Shown here piece by piece: positions 7,444-16,165 of a stretch of DNA of 64,000 nucleotides (position 1 is its first letter; each line of letters begins with the position of its first letter). A program made the translations under genes and the position numbers. This DNA comes from Pseudobacteroides sp035370245. Its GTDB lineage: Bacteria; Bacillota; Clostridia; Acetivibrionales; DSM-2933. The stretch is taken from assembly GCA_035370245.1 (NCBI GenBank), contig DAOOVO010000005.1, positions 9,424 to 73,423 on the forward strand. Direction: 5' to 3'. Below the pieces are notes generated by a model. The model was not told the origin of the DNA and searched no databases. It saw nothing but the letters and a program-made list of their open reading frames with translations.

Positions 7444-8736
7444 ATGAGTTTTAAGTCTGAGGCATTTTTAAAAAGTGAATTTGGTATTGATGAGAGTGTT
7501 TTAAGAATATCAAATATGGCAGAAAAGGAAATTGAGAATCTGTTTAAATCTATAGAATCGGTAAGAGAATACAACCAGCTTAAGGTTATTAAAGCTATGC
7601 AGTCCAACAAAGTTAGTGATTCTCATTTTGGAGGAACCACCGGCTACGGTTATGATGATAGAGGAAGGGAAGTTTTAGATTCGGTATATGCTCATGTTTT
7701 TAGAGCTGAGGACGCACTTGTTAGGCATAATATTGTTTCGGGAACACAGGCACTTGCCGTATGTTTGTTCGGTAATTTAAGGCCCGGTGATGAACTTTTA
7801 TGTATAACAGGAAAACCTTACGATACATTGGAAGAGGTTATAGGAATAAGAGGAGAAGGCGGTGGCTCTCTAAAGGAGTTTGGAATAACGTATAATCAGG
7901 TTGATTTGCTGCCTGATGGGGATATCGATATGGAGGGTATAAAGGCGGCGATTTCCAATAAGACAAGGATGGTTCTGATTCAACGCTCAAGAGGATATAG
8001 CTGGAGAAGTTCAATTAAACTTGATAATATGGAAAAGGTAATCAGCTTTATTAAGGCATTGAAGAGTGATATAATAGTTATGGTTGACAACTGTTATGGC
8101 GAGTTTGTAGAGGAGAAGGAACCAACCGAGGTAGGGGCCGATATAGTTGCCGGTTCTCTTATAAAAAATCCCGGAGGGGGATTGGCACCTACGGGCGGAT
8201 ATATTGTCGGTAAAAAGGAATATGTTGAAAAAGCGGCTTATAGGCTTACATGTCCGGGACTTGGAAAGCATGTGGGATCAACATTGGGACATAACAGGAT
8301 TTTATTCCAGGGTCTTTTTATGGCACCCCATGTAGTTGCAGAAAGCTTAAAAGGAGCCGTATATTGTGCTGAAATGATGAGAAGGATTGGAATGGTATCA
8401 TCACCTGGTCCTGAGGAAAAAAGGGGAGATATAATCCAAGCAATCAGGTTTAATGATGCAGAAAGCCTTATAGCTTTTTGTCAAGGCATTCAAAAAGGCT
8501 CTCCTGTTGATGCTTTTGTTACACCTCAGCCATGGGACATGCCGGGATATGATTCTCCTGTTATTATGGCGGCCGGCACTTTTATACAGGGAGCATCAAT
8601 TGAATTGAGTGCCGATGCACCCATAAAGGAACCTTACATAGCATATATGCAGGGCGGGCTTGTATATGAGCATGTTAAGCTTGGAGTAATTATGGCAGTG
8701 CAGAAGCTTCTTGAACTTGGCATTGTTAAAATATAG
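7444..8736 (+). CDS. PLP-dependent methionine gamma-lyase / aluminium-resistance family protein (YnbB-like)
   Basis: About 430 aa, matching the 'aluminium resistance protein' family, which has the type I PLP fold of cystathionine/methionine gamma-lyases. Visible hallmarks are HFGGTTGYGYDDRGRE, the SGTQA phosphate-binding turn, and a VDNCYGEF Asp block. The PLP lysine is in the SLIKNPGGGLAPTGGYI segment. An in-frame GTG at 7435 is an alternative start; ATG 7444 gives a product beginning MSFKSEAF. Its biochemical substrate is not established. In Firmicutes it often lies near glnR or hfq, which are absent here. Confidence 0.85.
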   Translation: MSFKSEAFLKSEFGIDESVLRISNMAEKEIENLFKSIESVREYNQLKVIKAMQSNKVSDSHFGGTTGYGYDDRGREVLDSVYAHVFRAEDALVRHNIVSGTQALAVCLFGNLRPGDELLCITGKPYDTLEEVIGIRGEGGGSLKEFGITYNQVDLLPDGDIDMEGIKAAISNKTRMVLIQRSRGYSWRSSIKLDNMEKVISFIKALKSDIIVMVDNCYGEFVEEKEPTEVGADIVAGSLIKNPGGGLAPTGGYIVGKKEYVEKAAYRLTCPGLGKHVGSTLGHNRILFQGLFMAPHVVAESLKGAVYCAEMMRRIGMVSSPGPEEKRGDIIQAIRFNDAESLIAFCQGIQKGSPVDAFVTPQPWDMPGYDSPVIMAAGTFIQGASIELSADAPIKEPYIAYMQGGLVYEHVKLGVIMAVQKLLELGIVKI

Positions 8737-8805
8737 ATTATGCTGAAAATAATAGATTTTACATTAGCGGTTTAAGAATGATATTTGTCAAAATGGAGGT
8801 GGATT

Positions 8806-10062
8806 ATGCAGGAAGGAGATAAAAAAAAGGGTATTAAGCTTGGTGCCCTGATGATTTTTTTGTTTTTACTCATGTATATTCCATCACTGTTTCACTGGAT
8901 TTACGGTAAGGATATTCCTACGGATATTATAAGGTCAGGTATTGTTGAGGATTCATTTAATGTTGATGGTTTTATAATAAGGGATGAGGAGCTTATAGAG
9001 TCGCCTTTTGAGGGTAAATATATACCTGAAGTTGGTGAGGGAGAGAAAGTACCTGCTAAATGTAAGGTTGCAACTATTTTAAAGGGTACATCTGCAAAAG
9101 ATCTGGAGAAACTTTCCGAGCTTGACTCAAAAATTCTCCAACTGCAGAAAGACAAGAGCGAAAAGGAAGGGTTGTTCTCTCAGGATCTAATAAAACTTGA
9201 AAATAACATCTCCGAGAAGGTTGTTTCTATAGCTGTAGCCTGCAATGAAAACAATTATGATAAGTTGGAAGATGTAAGACATGAAATTGATGATATTATC
9301 CATAAAAGGGCCGAAATTTTAGGCAGCATGGGTACTTCCGACAGCGAAATAGATGCATTGAAGCTTCAAAGGAATAATTTACAGGCACAGATTAATAGCG
9401 GTACCAAACAAATATACGGTAACTCGCCGGGTATAATTTCATACAATATCGATGGATTTGAGCAATTGTTTAACCCAAAGGATATTGGCAGTATAAAAGC
9501 CGATGATATTATTGAGCTTTCCAAAAAAGAAATAAAACCATTGGTGAATGTGGGGAATGTAGAGATAAATAAGCCCTTTGCAAAGATTATAAAGGGCATT
9601 TACATGTATATAGTCGTTGCTATGGACAAGAAAAAAGCGGATATGCTATACTTAGGTAATAATGTTAATATAAGGATAAATGATATCAATAAGGTGGTAA
9701 ATGCTGTTCCTACAAGTATTTCAGATCCTGTTGGAGACTACTGTACTGTTGTATTTAAGACGGACAAAGCACTTAGCGATACCACGTTTTTAAGAAAAAT
9801 CAATATTGATGTTATCAAAAATTCATATGAAGGCCTTGAGGTATCTAATAAAAGTCTTTTTGATATAAGTCCTGACGGCAAAAAAGCTAAAATTGTACTT
9901 GTAAAGGTTAATGAGGCAAGCATTAGAAATGTCAGGATTGTTGGAAGGAATGGGGAGTTTGCCATTATAACCAGTGATGATAAGGATAAACAAGTCAGCC
10001 TTTATGATATTTATGTTATAAATCCGACAAACATTAAAGAAGGGCAGCTGATAATAAAATGA
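8806..10062 (+). CDS. HlyD-like membrane-anchored protein of the division-gene cluster
   Basis: 418 aa with one N-terminal membrane helix (residues ~12-30), then an extracytoplasmic region with a beta-barrel/lipoyl-like half-motif near residues 45-90, a central coiled-coil helix pair (~100-200) and C-terminal beta-rich sequence. This resembles HlyD-family adaptor subunits, but no exporter gene is next to it. It starts at ATG 8806, with GGAGG 6 nt upstream, rather than TTG 8785. Its stop overlaps the start of yggS (ATGA), so it belongs to the yggS-sepF-yggT-ylmH-divIVA operon. A role in envelope or septum assembly is inference. Confidence 0.72.
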   Translation: MQEGDKKKGIKLGALMIFLFLLMYIPSLFHWIYGKDIPTDIIRSGIVEDSFNVDGFIIRDEELIESPFEGKYIPEVGEGEKVPAKCKVATILKGTSAKDLEKLSELDSKILQLQKDKSEKEGLFSQDLIKLENNISEKVVSIAVACNENNYDKLEDVRHEIDDIIHKRAEILGSMGTSDSEIDALKLQRNNLQAQINSGTKQIYGNSPGIISYNIDGFEQLFNPKDIGSIKADDIIELSKKEIKPLVNVGNVEINKPFAKIIKGIYMYIVVAMDKKKADMLYLGNNVNIRINDINKVVNAVPTSISDPVGDYCTVVFKTDKALSDTTFLRKINIDVIKNSYEGLEVSNKSLFDISPDGKKAKIVLVKVNEASIRNVRIVGRNGEFAIITSDDKDKQVSLYDIYVINPTNIKEGQLIIK

Positions 10063-10757
10063 CAGGGGAATTTGATTATATAAAAAGAAATATTGAAGAG
10101 GTCAGAAGAAGGGTAGCTTTAGCAGCACAAAGAGCAGGAAGGAATCCTCAAGATATTAAAATAATTGCAGTGACAAAAACAGTTCCTGTAGAAAAAATAA
10201 ATTGTGCAATTGATGAGGGACTTAATATTTTAGGTGAAAATAGGGTTCAGGAATTGTGTGAAAAGTACGATAATGTTAATAGGGATTGTAAATGGGATCT
10301 TATTGGACATTTACAAACTAATAAAGTTAAATATATAGTTGATAAGGTAAACCTTATTCACTCTGTGGACAGGTTGGAACTGGTGCAGGAGATACAAAAG
10401 AGAGCCGAAAAGGCAGGAAGGATTTTAGATATTCTTGTCCAGGTCAACGTTGCAGAGGAAGAAAGCAAATTCGGTTTATCCATAAATGAGGTGAAAAGTT
10501 TCCTGAAAGAGATCAATAAATTTGATGCAGTTAAGGTAAAAGGGCTCATGACAATAGCACCGTTTTTACAAAATATTGAAGAAGTAAGACCTGTTTTCAG
10601 GGAATTATATAAAATATTTGTTGACATACGTGAAGAAAATATTGATAATATAGATATGGAGCTTTTATCTATGGGCATGAGTAACGATTTTGAAGCAGCT
10701 ATTGAGGAGGGAGCCAATATAGTTAGAATCGGTACGGCCATATTTGGTAAAAGATAA
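10059..10757 (+). CDS. YggS family PLP homeostasis protein
   Basis: 232-aa single-domain PLP-binding protein (fold type III, alanine racemase-like barrel without the second domain). Motifs: the AVTKTVP lysine segment near residue 32, LGENRVQE near 67, WDLIGHLQTNK near 82, and GLMTIAP, SMGMSNDFEAAIEEG and VRIGTAIFG near the C-terminus. It buffers the PLP supply and affects amino-acid metabolism. The 4-nt overlap with the HlyD-like gene and position before sepF match the Firmicute division cluster. Confidence 0.95.
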   Translation: MTGEFDYIKRNIEEVRRRVALAAQRAGRNPQDIKIIAVTKTVPVEKINCAIDEGLNILGENRVQELCEKYDNVNRDCKWDLIGHLQTNKVKYIVDKVNLIHSVDRLELVQEIQKRAEKAGRILDILVQVNVAEEESKFGLSINEVKSFLKEINKFDAVKVKGLMTIAPFLQNIEEVRPVFRELYKIFVDIREENIDNIDMELLSMGMSNDFEAAIEEGANIVRIGTAIFGKR

Positions 10758-10949
10758 TTCTATGTTGAGCGACGATTAAATAATTAAATATAATTTAACA
10801 TAATGAAAATATAAATCAATGTATTTTAGCATTTGGCAGAGCATATATTGATTGTGTTTTAATGTCAAAGGTTAAAAATAAGTTGATTTTATATAAATTA
10901 CAAATGATTTTTTACATAATTACAAATGATAAAACAGGAGGAAAAAACC

Positions 10950-11402
10950 ATGGCTAAATTGTTAAACAAAGTTCTTAATTTTGTTGGATGGGAAGCCGAA
11001 GAGGAAGATGAACTGCTTGATGAAAAGGAATACGAAAAGGAAGAAATTGAGCAGCCTCAGTTTTTTAATTCCGGCAGGAAAGCCCAGCAAAACAAAGTCG
11101 TAAACATCCATTCTACATCACAGTACAAGCTTGTTGTTATGCAGCCTGAAAATTTTGAAGATGCACAAAATATTGGAGACCATCTTAAAAACAAAAAGCC
11201 TATAGTTGTTAATTTGGAAGGTCTTGAAAAGGAAAGTGCACGCAGGGTTGTGGACTTCTTAAGCGGTGCTGTATATGCTTTAGACGGCAGCATACAAAGG
11301 GTATCTTCAAATATCTTTATAATAGCACCTAACAATGTTGATATAATGGCCGATTTTAAAGAAGAACTTAGAAATAAGGGCGTATTTTCCTGGGCAAAAT
11401 AA
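10950..11402 (+). CDS. sepF: Cell division protein SepF
   Basis: 150 aa. SepF polymerises at the Z ring and tethers FtsZ to the membrane. The N-terminus (MAKLLNKVLNFVGW) is the amphipathic membrane-binding helix. An acidic linker follows, then the SepF core with KPIVVNLEGLEKESARRVVDFLSG and an FIIAP strand. ATG 10950 is preceded by CAGGAGG; the in-frame upstream ATG at 10926 is not needed. A gap of about 190 nt after yggS suggests its own promoter. Next come yggT, ylmH and divIVA, as in other Firmicutes. Confidence 0.95.
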   Translation: MAKLLNKVLNFVGWEAEEEDELLDEKEYEKEEIEQPQFFNSGRKAQQNKVVNIHSTSQYKLVVMQPENFEDAQNIGDHLKNKKPIVVNLEGLEKESARRVVDFLSGAVYALDGSIQRVSSNIFIIAPNNVDIMADFKEELRNKGVFSWAK

Positions 11403-11414
11403 TGGAGGCTTCTG

Positions 11415-11717
11415 ATGCAGCTTTTTAATGTAATAGGTATGGCAATAATAATAGTACTGCAAATTTTGAAGTATGCTGTTATCTTAAGAGCTTTGCTTTC
11501 ATTTTTGCCAATTAGTCAGGATAATAAGTTTGTTGATATATTGTATCAGATAACAGAGCCGGTTCTGGCTCCAATAAAGGCATTTTTAGGAAGGACTGAA
11601 TGGGGGAGAAATTCAATGATTGATATATCCCCTATTATTGCCATTGTATTGATATGGATATTAGCTTCATTTGTGTCTTCCATATTTGGGGTACAGGCAA
11701 TTTCGTCGATAATATAG
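11415..11717 (+). CDS. YggT family membrane protein
   Basis: 100 aa with two hydrophobic segments (residues ~5-32 and ~70-95). Between them is the family motif around ALLSFLP, TEPVLAPIK, and a short IDISPIIAI phrase. It has a good ribosome site (GGAGG) 12 nt after sepF. The family is conserved in division clusters and implicated in osmotic tolerance or septal function, without a defined activity. Confidence 0.92.
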   Translation: MQLFNVIGMAIIIVLQILKYAVILRALLSFLPISQDNKFVDILYQITEPVLAPIKAFLGRTEWGRNSMIDISPIIAIVLIWILASFVSSIFGVQAISSII

Positions 11718-11720
11718 TTT

Positions 11721-12515
11721 ATGATTAACAGAGAAGCAATATTAAAAAAAATTACTGGAATAGATGACAAAATATTTGTATCTAAAATAATAGATAAAGC
11801 CGTAAAGGCTCAAAATTCACATTGTATAACAAGTACGGATTTTTTAGATCCATACCAGTCTAATATTATCAAAAAGTCAATTGCAGCCGGTTCACAGGTC
11901 AATTGCGTCTTTTATGGCGGATACTCTGGGGCAGAACGGGAGATTGTCATTTTCTGCCCGCAAGGCATGTCACTGTCAGATTTTCAAAGCTTCGAATACC
12001 CACTGAAAATTATTGAGGTTAAAACTAAGAGCCGCGTAACTCTCACTCATCGTGATTTTTTAGGTTCATTGATGGGATTAGGTATTAAAAGAGAAAAAAT
12101 TGGAGATATTTTATTGGAAGATGATATTTGCAGGATAATAGTTATCGATGAAATAGCAGAGTACTTGGAATACAATCTTTTAAAAGTCGGTAATGCAAAT
12201 GTGGAAGTGACTTTGAGAGATGTTGGTGATATCCAGTTCAAGGGCCCAAGCTTTCGTGAGATCAAAGCAACAGTAGCCTCATTAAGGCTTGACTGTGTAG
12301 CTAGTTCGGGCTTTGGAATTTCCAGAAGCAAGATCGGGGAATTCATAAAAGCCGAAAAGGTTTCTTTGAATTGGGAAAAGACCACCAGCCTTACAAAACA
12401 GGTAAGTGAAGGCGATACTATATCAATAAGAGGAAAGGGAAGACTGATTGTTGACAAGATAGGTGCTATGACAAAAAAAGGAAGGATAAGCATTACCCTG
12501 CTAAAGTATTTGTAA
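11721..12515 (+). CDS. YlmH-type RNA-binding protein with S4 domain
   Basis: 264 aa. The N-terminal half is the YlmH domain: a conserved FLDPYQ phrase and a CVFYGGYSGAER segment. The C-terminal ~75 residues form an S4 RNA-binding domain beginning near LRLDCVASSGFGISRSK and including SEGDTISIRGKGR. Recent work on Bacillus YlmH indicates ribosome-associated RNA binding in stalled-ribosome rescue; the older view was a division-linked role. It begins 3 nt after the yggT stop and has no obvious ribosome site, so it is probably translationally coupled. Confidence 0.9.
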   Translation: MINREAILKKITGIDDKIFVSKIIDKAVKAQNSHCITSTDFLDPYQSNIIKKSIAAGSQVNCVFYGGYSGAEREIVIFCPQGMSLSDFQSFEYPLKIIEVKTKSRVTLTHRDFLGSLMGLGIKREKIGDILLEDDICRIIVIDEIAEYLEYNLLKVGNANVEVTLRDVGDIQFKGPSFREIKATVASLRLDCVASSGFGISRSKIGEFIKAEKVSLNWEKTTSLTKQVSEGDTISIRGKGRLIVDKIGAMTKKGRISITLLKYL

Positions 12516-12529
12516 GGAGGTTATTGCGG

Positions 12530-12997
12530 ATGAATTATACTCCAAATGAACTAAAGAACATTACCTTTGGCAAAAGCTTGGTGAGGGGTTATAACGAACT
12601 TGAGGTCGATGAAACCTTTGATAAAATTATCGAGGATTATAGTGGTCTTATACATGAAAATATGGAGCTTAAAGATAAGCTCAATGTTTTGAATGAAAAT
12701 GTGATGCACTATAAAAAGATAGAAGAGTCATTGCAAAGCACACTTCTTATAGCACAGCAGACTGCGGAGGAAATAAAGAGAAATGCATATGAAAAGGCTG
12801 AAAATATATGCAAGGAAGCTGAGCTGAAAGCGCAAAAGCTTATAGAAAGTGCCAATGAACAGGTTATTCGCATAAAATACGAATATGAGGAAACAAGAAA
12901 AAAGCTTCAGATTTATAAAAGCAGGGCTGAGGCTATGCTTCAATCACAGATGGAAATGCTGAAACAGACTGCTGAGATTGAAGATGAAATTTCTTGA
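12530..12997 (+). CDS. divIVA: DivIVA domain-containing cell division protein
   Basis: 155 aa. The N-terminal ~35 residues match the DivIVA lipid-binding domain (MNYTPNELKNITFGKSLVRGY, then EVDETFDKIIEDY). The rest is a continuous coiled coil with heptad Leu/Ala spacing. It marks curved membrane and organises the septum or poles. The start is ATG 12530 after AAGGAGG; the TTG at 12524 is too close to the ribosome site. Its stop TGA lies within the -35 hexamer of the ileS T-box promoter. Confidence 0.9.
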   Translation: MNYTPNELKNITFGKSLVRGYNELEVDETFDKIIEDYSGLIHENMELKDKLNVLNENVMHYKKIEESLQSTLLIAQQTAEEIKRNAYEKAENICKEAELKAQKLIESANEQVIRIKYEYEETRKKLQIYKSRAEAMLQSQMEMLKQTAEIEDEIS

Positions 12998-13023
12998 CAT
13001 CTGGTGATGATAGGATGTATAAT
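12994..13023 (+). promoter_or_regulatory. Promoter of the ileS T-box transcript
   Basis: TTGACA at 12994-12999, 18 nt, TATAAT at 13018-13023. The -35 box overlaps the divIVA stop codon (12995-12997). Confidence 0.75.
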
Positions 13024-13039
13024 ACAAAAAAATACTTTT

Positions 13040-13302
13040 TAAAGACTATGACTGGAAAGAGTAAAAAGCTATACCCTCAAAGAGAGCAGAGTTTGGTGGG
13101 AGTCTGCAGGGTTAACTTTTGAAAATCATCCATGAGTTGCATCCTGAAACATCAAATGTCATATATGAGTAAGGAGTGCCGGTAAAAGCCGTTATTTTAA
13201 CAAGTGATTGCTATATTTATAAGTTTATAGCAATAATTTGGGTGGAACCGCGTGAGTAAATTACCCTCTCGTCCCTTATAAGGATTGAGAGGGTTTATTA
13301 TT
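13040..13302 (+). ncRNA. T-box riboswitch (isoleucine) controlling ileS
   Basis: The tRNA-sensing leader of ileS. The invariant T-box GGTGGAACCGCG is at 13241-13252. A Stem I region begins near AGAGAGCAGAG (13079). The probable specifier AUC (Ile) is at 13151-13153, after a GAAAC phrase. The terminator has arms ACCCTCTC (13263-13270) and GAGAGGGT (13287-13294) followed by a T-rich run. Uncharged tRNA-Ile would pair with the specifier and the T-box bulge and favour the antiterminator, so ileS is read when isoleucyl-tRNA is scarce. Confidence 0.93.
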
Positions 13303-13333
13303 TGTATATAAAATTTATTGGAGGCGAGTTAGT

Positions 13334-16123
13334 ATGTCAGTTGACTATGGAAAAACACTAAATCTACCACAAACCAATTTTTCTATGAGGGCAAATCTTC
13401 CCCAGAAGGAGCCTGATATATTGAAAAAGTGGGAAGAGATGGATATTTATCATAAGCAGTTGAAAAAGAATGCAGGAAAGCCTAAGTTTATTCTTCATGA
13501 TGGACCTCCTTATGCAAATGGAGGAATACATTTAGGGACATCTCTGAATAAGATATTGAAGGACATAGTTGTAAAGTATTACAGCATGACAGGTTACGAG
13601 ACGCCATATATTCCAGGTTGGGATACCCATGGCCTTCCCATTGAGCAAAGGGCTATTAAAGAATTAGGCTTAAAAAGGCATGAAGTTGGCCCTGTTAAGT
13701 TCAGACAGGCATGTAAGGGATTTGCATTAAAATATCTGGATTTGCAAAGGAATGCATTTAAGAGACTGGGTGTTAGAGGAGATTGGGAAAACCCATATAT
13801 TACTTTAAAGCCTGAGTATGAAGCAAAGCAGATTGAGGTTTTTGGTGATATGGCAAAGAAGGGGTATATATATAAAGGATTAAGACCTGTTTATTGGTGC
13901 CCCGATTGTGAGACAGCATTGGCAGAAGCTGAAATTGAGTATGCTGAGGACACTACAGTTTCCATATATGTGAAGTTCCCTGTAAAGGATGATAAAGGTG
14001 TTATAAAAAATGCTATCGGTACTACAGACAATGTATACTTTGTTATATGGACAACTACAACATGGACTTTGCCGGGCAATTTGGCCATCTGTTTGAATGC
14101 TGATTTTGAGTATGGAATTGTAAAGGTTGGAAATGAATATTATGTAGTGGCAGTGGATCTTGTTGAAAATGTTATGAAAGCTGCTGGCATAGAAAATTAT
14201 GAAATCGTTGCAAAGCTTATGGGAAGCGATGTTGAAGGAGTTTTGTGTTCACATCCTTTCCTTGATAGATACTCAATTGTCATATTAGGAGATCATGTAA
14301 CTCTAGAAGCAGGTACAGGATGCGTTCATACTGCTCCTGGACATGGTGCCGAGGACTTCCAGGTATGTCAGAAATATAAGATCCCTGTTATAGTACCTGT
14401 TGATGATAAGGGCTATTTGACTTCAGAAGCAGGTAAATTTGCAGGCCTTTACTATGAAAAATCCAATGCTGCCATCATAGAAGAGCTTAAAGGCTTAAAT
14501 CTTCTTCTTGCATCGGAAAAAATAGTTCACCAATATCCACATTGCTGGAGATGCAAGGATCCTATAATATTCAGGGCTACAGAGCAGTGGTTTGCTTCAG
14601 TTGAAGGATTTAGAAATGAAGCTTTGGAAAAAATAAAGGGTGTAAGATGGATACCTGAATGGGGCGAAGAGAGAATAACCAATATGGTTAGAGACAGAGG
14701 CGACTGGTGTATCTCAAGACAGAGAATCTGGGGTGTGCCTATTCCCATATTCTATTGTAAGGATTGCGGCCAGGAGCTTATAAATGATGAGTCAATTGCT
14801 GCAGTCGCAGCACTCTTTAAAGAAAAAGGCTCTGACTCATGGTATGAAGTTGATTCTAAAGACATATTACCAGCTGGGACAAAATGTAAATGCGGCTGTT
14901 CTGAATTTGAAAAGGAAAATGATATAATGGACGTATGGTTTGATTCCGGTTCAAGCCATGCAGCAGTTCTTGAAACAAGAGATGACTTAAGGTCTCCGGC
15001 AGATATGTATCTTGAAGGAAGTGACCAGCACAGAGGTTGGTTCCAATCATCCCTTCTGACTTCTGTTGCTACCAGAGGAGAAGCACCTTTTAAGACAGTT
15101 CTTACTCATGGTTATGTTGTTGACGGACAGGGAAGAAAGATGTCAAAGTCATTAGGAAACGGTATAGATCCCGAGGATGTAATAAAGGAATATGGCGCTG
15201 ATATTCTAAGGCTTTGGGTGGCATCTTCTGATTATAAAACCGATATAAGAATTTCTAAAGAAATATTGAAGCAGCTTTCGGAAGTGTACAGGAAGATTAG
15301 AAATACCAGCAGATATATATTGGGTAACATATATGATTTTAATCCAGACACCGATATGGTAAAATATGAAGATTTAGAAGAGCTTGACAGGTGGGCGCTT
15401 ATGAGACTTTCACAGCTTATCAGGAAGGTTGATGAAGCTTATGGCTCCTATGAATTCCATATGATGTTCCATGCAATTCATAACTTCTGTGTTGTGGATA
15501 TGAGTAATTTCTATCTTGACGTTATAAAAGACAGACTTTACACATCTAAAGCAGACAGTAAAGAAAGAAGAGCGGCTCAGAGTGTAATGTATGAGGTACT
15601 TGATTCTCTTGTTAGAATGCTTGCTCCTGTATTGGCATTTACTTCAGAAGAAATATGGCAGCATATGCCTCATAAAAAAGACGATGATAAAGAGAGCATA
15701 CAGCTTAACAACTGGCCTGAAATTAATGAAAAGTATCTTGACAGCAAACTTGAAGAGAAATGGGATAAAATATTAGACCTTAGATCCGATGTATCTAAAG
15801 CACTTGAGATAGCAAGAACTGACAAAATAATAGGGCTTTCTTTGAATGCTAAGGTTATAGTTTATGCAGATGAAAAGACATACGATTTTATAAAAAGCAT
15901 TGAAGATAAACTGGCAACAATATTCATTACATCAGGCTTTGAGCTTAAGAAAGCCGATGAGGTACCATCTAATGCACAAAAAGGAGAATACATGGATGGA
16001 ATATGGGTAGTGGTTGTTCCTGCTGATGGTGAAAAATGTGAAAGATGCTGGATGCAAAGTGAAAGTGTAGGTAAGAATGAAGAGCATCCCACACTTTGCG
16101 AAAGATGCTGCTCTGTCCTGTAA
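13334..16123 (+). CDS. ileS: Isoleucine--tRNA ligase
   Basis: 929 aa, class I aminoacyl-tRNA synthetase of the bacterial IleS type. The HIGH-equivalent is in PPYANGGIHLG (residues 58-68) and KMSKS is at 602-606. The CP1 editing domain lies between, with the TWTLPGNLA segment. The C-terminus carries the zinc finger typical of bacterial IleS (CERCW ... CERC). GGAGG lies about 9 nt before ATG 13334. Regulated by the T-box leader directly upstream. aroB follows 33-42 nt downstream and may be co-transcribed. Confidence 0.98.
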   Translation: MSVDYGKTLNLPQTNFSMRANLPQKEPDILKKWEEMDIYHKQLKKNAGKPKFILHDGPPYANGGIHLGTSLNKILKDIVVKYYSMTGYETPYIPGWDTHGLPIEQRAIKELGLKRHEVGPVKFRQACKGFALKYLDLQRNAFKRLGVRGDWENPYITLKPEYEAKQIEVFGDMAKKGYIYKGLRPVYWCPDCETALAEAEIEYAEDTTVSIYVKFPVKDDKGVIKNAIGTTDNVYFVIWTTTTWTLPGNLAICLNADFEYGIVKVGNEYYVVAVDLVENVMKAAGIENYEIVAKLMGSDVEGVLCSHPFLDRYSIVILGDHVTLEAGTGCVHTAPGHGAEDFQVCQKYKIPVIVPVDDKGYLTSEAGKFAGLYYEKSNAAIIEELKGLNLLLASEKIVHQYPHCWRCKDPIIFRATEQWFASVEGFRNEALEKIKGVRWIPEWGEERITNMVRDRGDWCISRQRIWGVPIPIFYCKDCGQELINDESIAAVAALFKEKGSDSWYEVDSKDILPAGTKCKCGCSEFEKENDIMDVWFDSGSSHAAVLETRDDLRSPADMYLEGSDQHRGWFQSSLLTSVATRGEAPFKTVLTHGYVVDGQGRKMSKSLGNGIDPEDVIKEYGADILRLWVASSDYKTDIRISKEILKQLSEVYRKIRNTSRYILGNIYDFNPDTDMVKYEDLEELDRWALMRLSQLIRKVDEAYGSYEFHMMFHAIHNFCVVDMSNFYLDVIKDRLYTSKADSKERRAAQSVMYEVLDSLVRMLAPVLAFTSEEIWQHMPHKKDDDKESIQLNNWPEINEKYLDSKLEEKWDKILDLRSDVSKALEIARTDKIIGLSLNAKVIVYADEKTYDFIKSIEDKLATIFITSGFELKKADEVPSNAQKGEYMDGIWVVVVPADGEKCERCWMQSESVGKNEEHPTLCERCCSVL

Positions 16124-16165
16124 GGAATGATGGCCCCAAAGTCTGCTTAAAAGAAGGTGATTGGG

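Noticed and set aside
12047..12493. A 148-codon minus-strand frame inside ylmH
   Set aside because: Antisense shadow of a recognisable S4-domain gene; no start signal.
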